DNA of 64,000 nucleotides from Citrifermentans bemidjiense Bem (GTDB lineage Bacteria; Desulfobacterota; Desulfuromonadia; Geobacterales; Geobacteraceae): positions 2,851,501 through 2,915,500 of the forward strand of contig NC_011146.1 in assembly GCF_000020725.1 (NCBI RefSeq). Reading direction: 5' to 3'. Shown here one piece after another: positions 61,940-64,000 of the stretch. A program made the translations under genes and the position numbers. The notes beneath the pieces are model-generated. The model had not been told where the DNA came from, did not search any database, and saw nothing but the letters and a program-made list of their open reading frames with translations. Position 1 is the first letter of the stretch; the number at the start of each line of letters is the position of its first letter.

Positions 61940-62296
61940 CTAGCCGATCAGCTTGGCCAGCCTCGACCTCTGTTTCACCAGGCGCGCCTCGCCATCCTCA
62001 AGCGCTTTCAGCACGCTTTTCTTGGCGCCGTAGGCCATGTCCTTGCCGCGGTCGAGGATCTCCGAGGCCCGATCGCCGACAGACTCGGCCATCTCGGCCA
62101 CCTGCTCGGTGAAATCCTCCACCGCCTCCAGCGCGTCTTCCCCCTTGCGGCGTGCTTTCTTGGCGTAGCGCCCCATCTCCTTGCGGGTCTTCTCGCCGCT
62201 TTGCGGCGCGTACATGAGCGCGATGCCGGCGCCTATGATGCCTCCAGCCAAGAGCATGAGCGCCCCAACCATCAGGTTGTTTTGCTTGTCTTCCAT
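61940..62296 (-). CDS. YtxH domain-containing protein
   Basis: A 118-residue protein: one N-terminal membrane helix (about 9-29, VGALMLLAGGIIGAGIALMY) followed by APQSGEKTRKEM and a long, charged amphipathic helix, the YtxH pattern. Family members are stress-associated and structurally simple. RBS AGGAGG lies 6 bp before ATG 62296; a longer frame reads into the promoter. Convergent with the DUF3047 gene, 4 bp apart; divergent from the FAD enzyme. Confidence 0.9.
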   Translation of the reverse strand: MEDKQNNLMVGALMLLAGGIIGAGIALMYAPQSGEKTRKEMGRYAKKARRKGEDALEAVEDFTEQVAEMAESVGDRASEILDRGKDMAYGAKKSVLKALEDGEARLVKQRSRLAKLIG

Positions 62297-62341
62297 AACG
62301 GTCCTCCTTTGCTTCCCATGGTAAGATTTCAGCTGCCCAAT

Positions 62342-62369
62342 ATAGTACCCGAAGCGTCCCGTTTGCCAA
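62342..62369 (-). promoter_or_regulatory. sigma-70-type promoter of the YtxH gene
   Basis: On the minus strand TTGGCA (62364-62369), 16-bp spacer, TACTAT (62342-62347), 45 bp before the ATG. Confidence 0.55.
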
Positions 62370-62390
62370 GGCCCTGTTCTCATTATTACT

Positions 62391-62418
62391 TTGAAGCAGA
62401 AGACTGTGCGTGTATAGT
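62391..62418 (+). promoter_or_regulatory. sigma-70-type promoter of the FAD oxidoreductase
   Basis: TTGAAG (62391-62396), 16-bp spacer, TATAGT (62413-62418), 45 bp before the ATG. It lies between two divergent genes. Confidence 0.6.
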
Positions 62419-62463
62419 TAACACGTTACGCTCACTACAAATACGCATCACCAGAGGTAGATC

Positions 62464-63567
62464 ATGGATCAAAAATATGACGTACTGATAGTAGGAGGCG
62501 GCCCCGGCGGAGTCGCCGCCGCCTACATCTGCCATAAGCTTGGCCTCTCCCACCTGCTGATTGAATCGGGCAAGGCTATCTTCCAGGGCATTGCCAATAC
62601 CTACCCGGAAGGAAAGAACGTTTACCCCTCCAAGCCCAAGGAGAACCCCGAGCCCTTCCTGGTAGAGGAACTGCGCCCGCCCGACAAACCGGTGACGGTG
62701 GAGAAATACATCCAGTACGTGCAGCACTTCGTGCAGCACGAAGGGCTGAACGTACTCACCGACACCCAGTTCGAGAACATCGAAGACGGCAGGGAGTACC
62801 TCAAGGTACTCACCTCCCGGGGGACTTTCCAGGCCAAAAGGGTCCTGCTCGCCTTCGGCAGTTCCATTCCGAAGGAGCTCTCCGTGTACGGAGACGCGAA
62901 GATGGTCGCCAAGGGGCTGGACGACCCGAAGAAATACATAGGGGTGCGCACGCTTGTCATCGGCGGCGGCAACAGCGCGGCCGACGTCATCATCTCCATC
63001 CTCAAGGAAAAGCGCAACGCCAACGACACCGAACCGGTGTACTGGGCGCACGTTGCGGAGACCTTCGACGTGAACAAGGAGACAGCGCAAAGGCTGGGCG
63101 AGGAGATCCTCCTCGGGGGAAACATCCGGCTTTTGCCCGGCGCCACCCCGAGGATCGGCGAGGTCGACGACGAAGGTGTGGACCGACTGGTGATCCGGGT
63201 AAGCGAGGACAAGATCCCCGGCGGGATCGAGCGCTACCACGCCATGAGCTTTCCCATGAAGAACGTGATCGCCTGCATCGGCAGCCAGGGCCCCACCTCC
63301 ATCTACGACCGGATCGGCGTGCAAACCATAGCCTGCGCCGAGGGGGTCTGCCAGGTAGCCAAGGAAGGGGACCGGCTGCTCCTCTTAACCTCCGACTTCG
63401 AGTCGACCCGCAAAGGGGTCTACGTGATCGGTGGCGCCATCTCCCCCTCCTACATGCGGATCAACAAGGGGGCCATCCAGGAGGAGCGGCACCCGAACCT
63501 GATCTACACCGCTGTGAACGACGCCCATCACGTCATCGACGCCATAGCCGCGAAGCTCAAAAAATAG
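62464..63567 (+). CDS. NAD(P)/FAD-dependent oxidoreductase (thioredoxin reductase-like fold)
   Basis: A 367-residue two-dinucleotide-binding flavoprotein. The FAD motif LIVGGGPGGVAAAYICHKLG is at the N-terminus; the NAD(P) motif LVIGGGNSAADVIISIL lies near residue 162; VYVIGGAISPSY closes the FAD site. The redox CxxC of thioredoxin reductase is not seen in the usual place, so it resembles the YpdA-like or ferredoxin-NADP reductase-like branch. RBS AGAGGT. Own promoter upstream, bidirectional terminator downstream. Confidence 0.85.
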   Translation: MDQKYDVLIVGGGPGGVAAAYICHKLGLSHLLIESGKAIFQGIANTYPEGKNVYPSKPKENPEPFLVEELRPPDKPVTVEKYIQYVQHFVQHEGLNVLTDTQFENIEDGREYLKVLTSRGTFQAKRVLLAFGSSIPKELSVYGDAKMVAKGLDDPKKYIGVRTLVIGGGNSAADVIISILKEKRNANDTEPVYWAHVAETFDVNKETAQRLGEEILLGGNIRLLPGATPRIGEVDDEGVDRLVIRVSEDKIPGGIERYHAMSFPMKNVIACIGSQGPTSIYDRIGVQTIACAEGVCQVAKEGDRLLLLTSDFESTRKGVYVIGGAISPSYMRINKGAIQEERHPNLIYTAVNDAHHVIDAIAAKLKK

Positions 63568-63599
63568 CAGTTCAGCTGGGAAATAACCGCCGTGCCCAC

Positions 63600-63705
63600 T
63601 CGGCCTATCGCCGCTCTCCTCCCCCTGGAGGGGGGAGGTCGGGAGGGGGGAAAGGGGGCGCCCCCTCCCTGCCCCTCCCCCTCCGGGGGCGGGAAACGAT
63701 CACCC
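63600..63705. repeat. GC-rich intergenic palindromes
   Basis: A run of CTCCTCCCCCTGGAGGGGGG, GGGAGGGG and CCCCTCCCCCTCCGGGGGCG palindromes after the FAD gene. Same loose family as the others; no coding potential. Confidence 0.6.
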
Positions 63706-63713
63706 TAAATAAG

Positions 63714-63740
63714 AAAGGGGAGCCAACCGGCTCCCCTTTT
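63714..63740. terminator. bidirectional rho-independent terminator
   Basis: GGGGAGCC-AACC-GGCTCCCC (63717-63736) with AAGAAA before and TTTT after. It separates the convergent FAD and TPR genes. Confidence 0.88.
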
Positions 63741-63767
63741 CCATTCTTTAGATTGTCCCTGCTGCGG

Positions 63768-64000
63768 CTATTGCCCGCGCATCTCTTCCTTCAACCCTTC
63801 CACCACAGCCTTCACCTCGGCGATCATCTCGCGGGCCTGCGGGGAGTGTTCCCTGGCCAGGTAGCTCTCGAAGTACTTGATCGCCTCCTGGGTGCGGTCC
63901 TGGTCGATGCAGATGTTTCCCAGCGTAAGATAGCTCATGGTGAAATCGGGGTCGAGGCGGACCGCTTCCAGCGTCTCGCGCTCGGCCGACTCGAGGTCGT
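63768..64000 (-). CDS. TPR repeat protein (C-terminal part; runs off the window)
   Basis: About 77 residues are visible, ending EMRGQ and TAG. The pattern AERETLEAVRLDPDFTMSYL, then TLGNICIDQDRTQEAIKYFE and SYLAREHSPQAREM is two tetratricopeptide repeats with the usual A-L-P-Y/F spacing, followed by a short charged end. TPRs mediate protein contacts; the rest is outside the window. Confidence 0.8.
   Translation of the reverse strand, partial: DLESAERETLEAVRLDPDFTMSYLTLGNICIDQDRTQEAIKYFESYLAREHSPQAREMIAEVKAVVEGLKEEMRGQ

Overview
The window is GC-rich DNA (third codon positions nearly all G or C) from what looks like a Geobacter-type member of the Desulfuromonadota (Geobacter, Geomonas or Citrifermentans; an inference from gene content, not a match). 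Supporting signs are large multi-receiver hybrid histidine kinases, a glycyl radical enzyme with its activase, cysteine-cluster proteins, heptose genes beside mreB, and many short intergenic palindromes. About 51 protein genes are supported. Two run off the ends (mreD on the left, a TPR protein on the right) and one (nudC) is frameshifted. I found no tRNA, rRNA, CRISPR array, prophage or classical insertion sequence.

Layout. 1-2.9 kb (minus): mreD, mreC, an RmlC-like cupin, rfbA and a PhnA-like zinc-ribbon protein, i.e. cell shape and envelope sugars. 3.1-4.8 kb (plus): sfsA, then an unknown protein coupled to an RsbW-type ATPase. 4.8-15.9 kb: two very large SNF2-family ATPases around frameshifted nudC and the agmatine-to-putrescine pair aguA-aguB. 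15.9-16.7 kb: a REP-associated tyrosine transposase between two near-identical REP hairpins. 16.8-24.8 kb (plus): a CsgG-like lipoprotein, a flavin reductase, a cysteine hydrolase, an MFS carrier behind a promoter-hairpin-terminator leader, and the LemA / M48 protease / unknown / MFS set. 25.0-28.9 kb (minus): PfkB kinase, an Fe-S-type Rrf2 regulator, a DASS carrier and an unknown protein. 29.2-37.0 kb (plus): a CcdAB toxin-antitoxin pair with a clear promoter and operator, a YkgJ cysteine-cluster protein coupled to a diadenylate-cyclase-like protein, MuiA, a protease/propeller/beta-barrel fusion, and an atypical short-chain dehydrogenase.

37.1-45.2 kb (minus) is a compact signalling operon: CheR, a solute-binding lipoprotein with no transporter, a 1362-residue hybrid kinase with four receivers, and a second hybrid kinase. 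45.7-50.7 kb (minus): a HypD-like glycyl radical enzyme, its activase, a DUF1653 protein, an Fe-S aldo/keto reductase and SlyX. 50.9-54.8 kb: a conserved unknown, a TauE/SafE exporter and a 745-residue unknown. 55.1-58.4 kb (minus): gmhB, gmhA, a glycosyltransferase and mreB, functionally linked to mreC/mreD and rfbA at the left end although about 54 kb apart. 58.6-64 kb: a PpiD/SurA-type periplasmic foldase, purC, a DUF3047 protein, a YtxH protein, an FAD oxidoreductase and the TPR end.

Intergenic DNA carries several repeat families: ACAGAGG-rich inverted-repeat elements (three), an AAACCC..AACAAGGAG inverted-repeat element (one), GC-rich CCCTC/GAGGG palindromes (at least seven), and the REP pair. 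The best candidates for unusual biology are the CheR/binding-protein/multi-receiver operon, the DAC-like protein coupled to YkgJ, and the protease-propeller-barrel protein.
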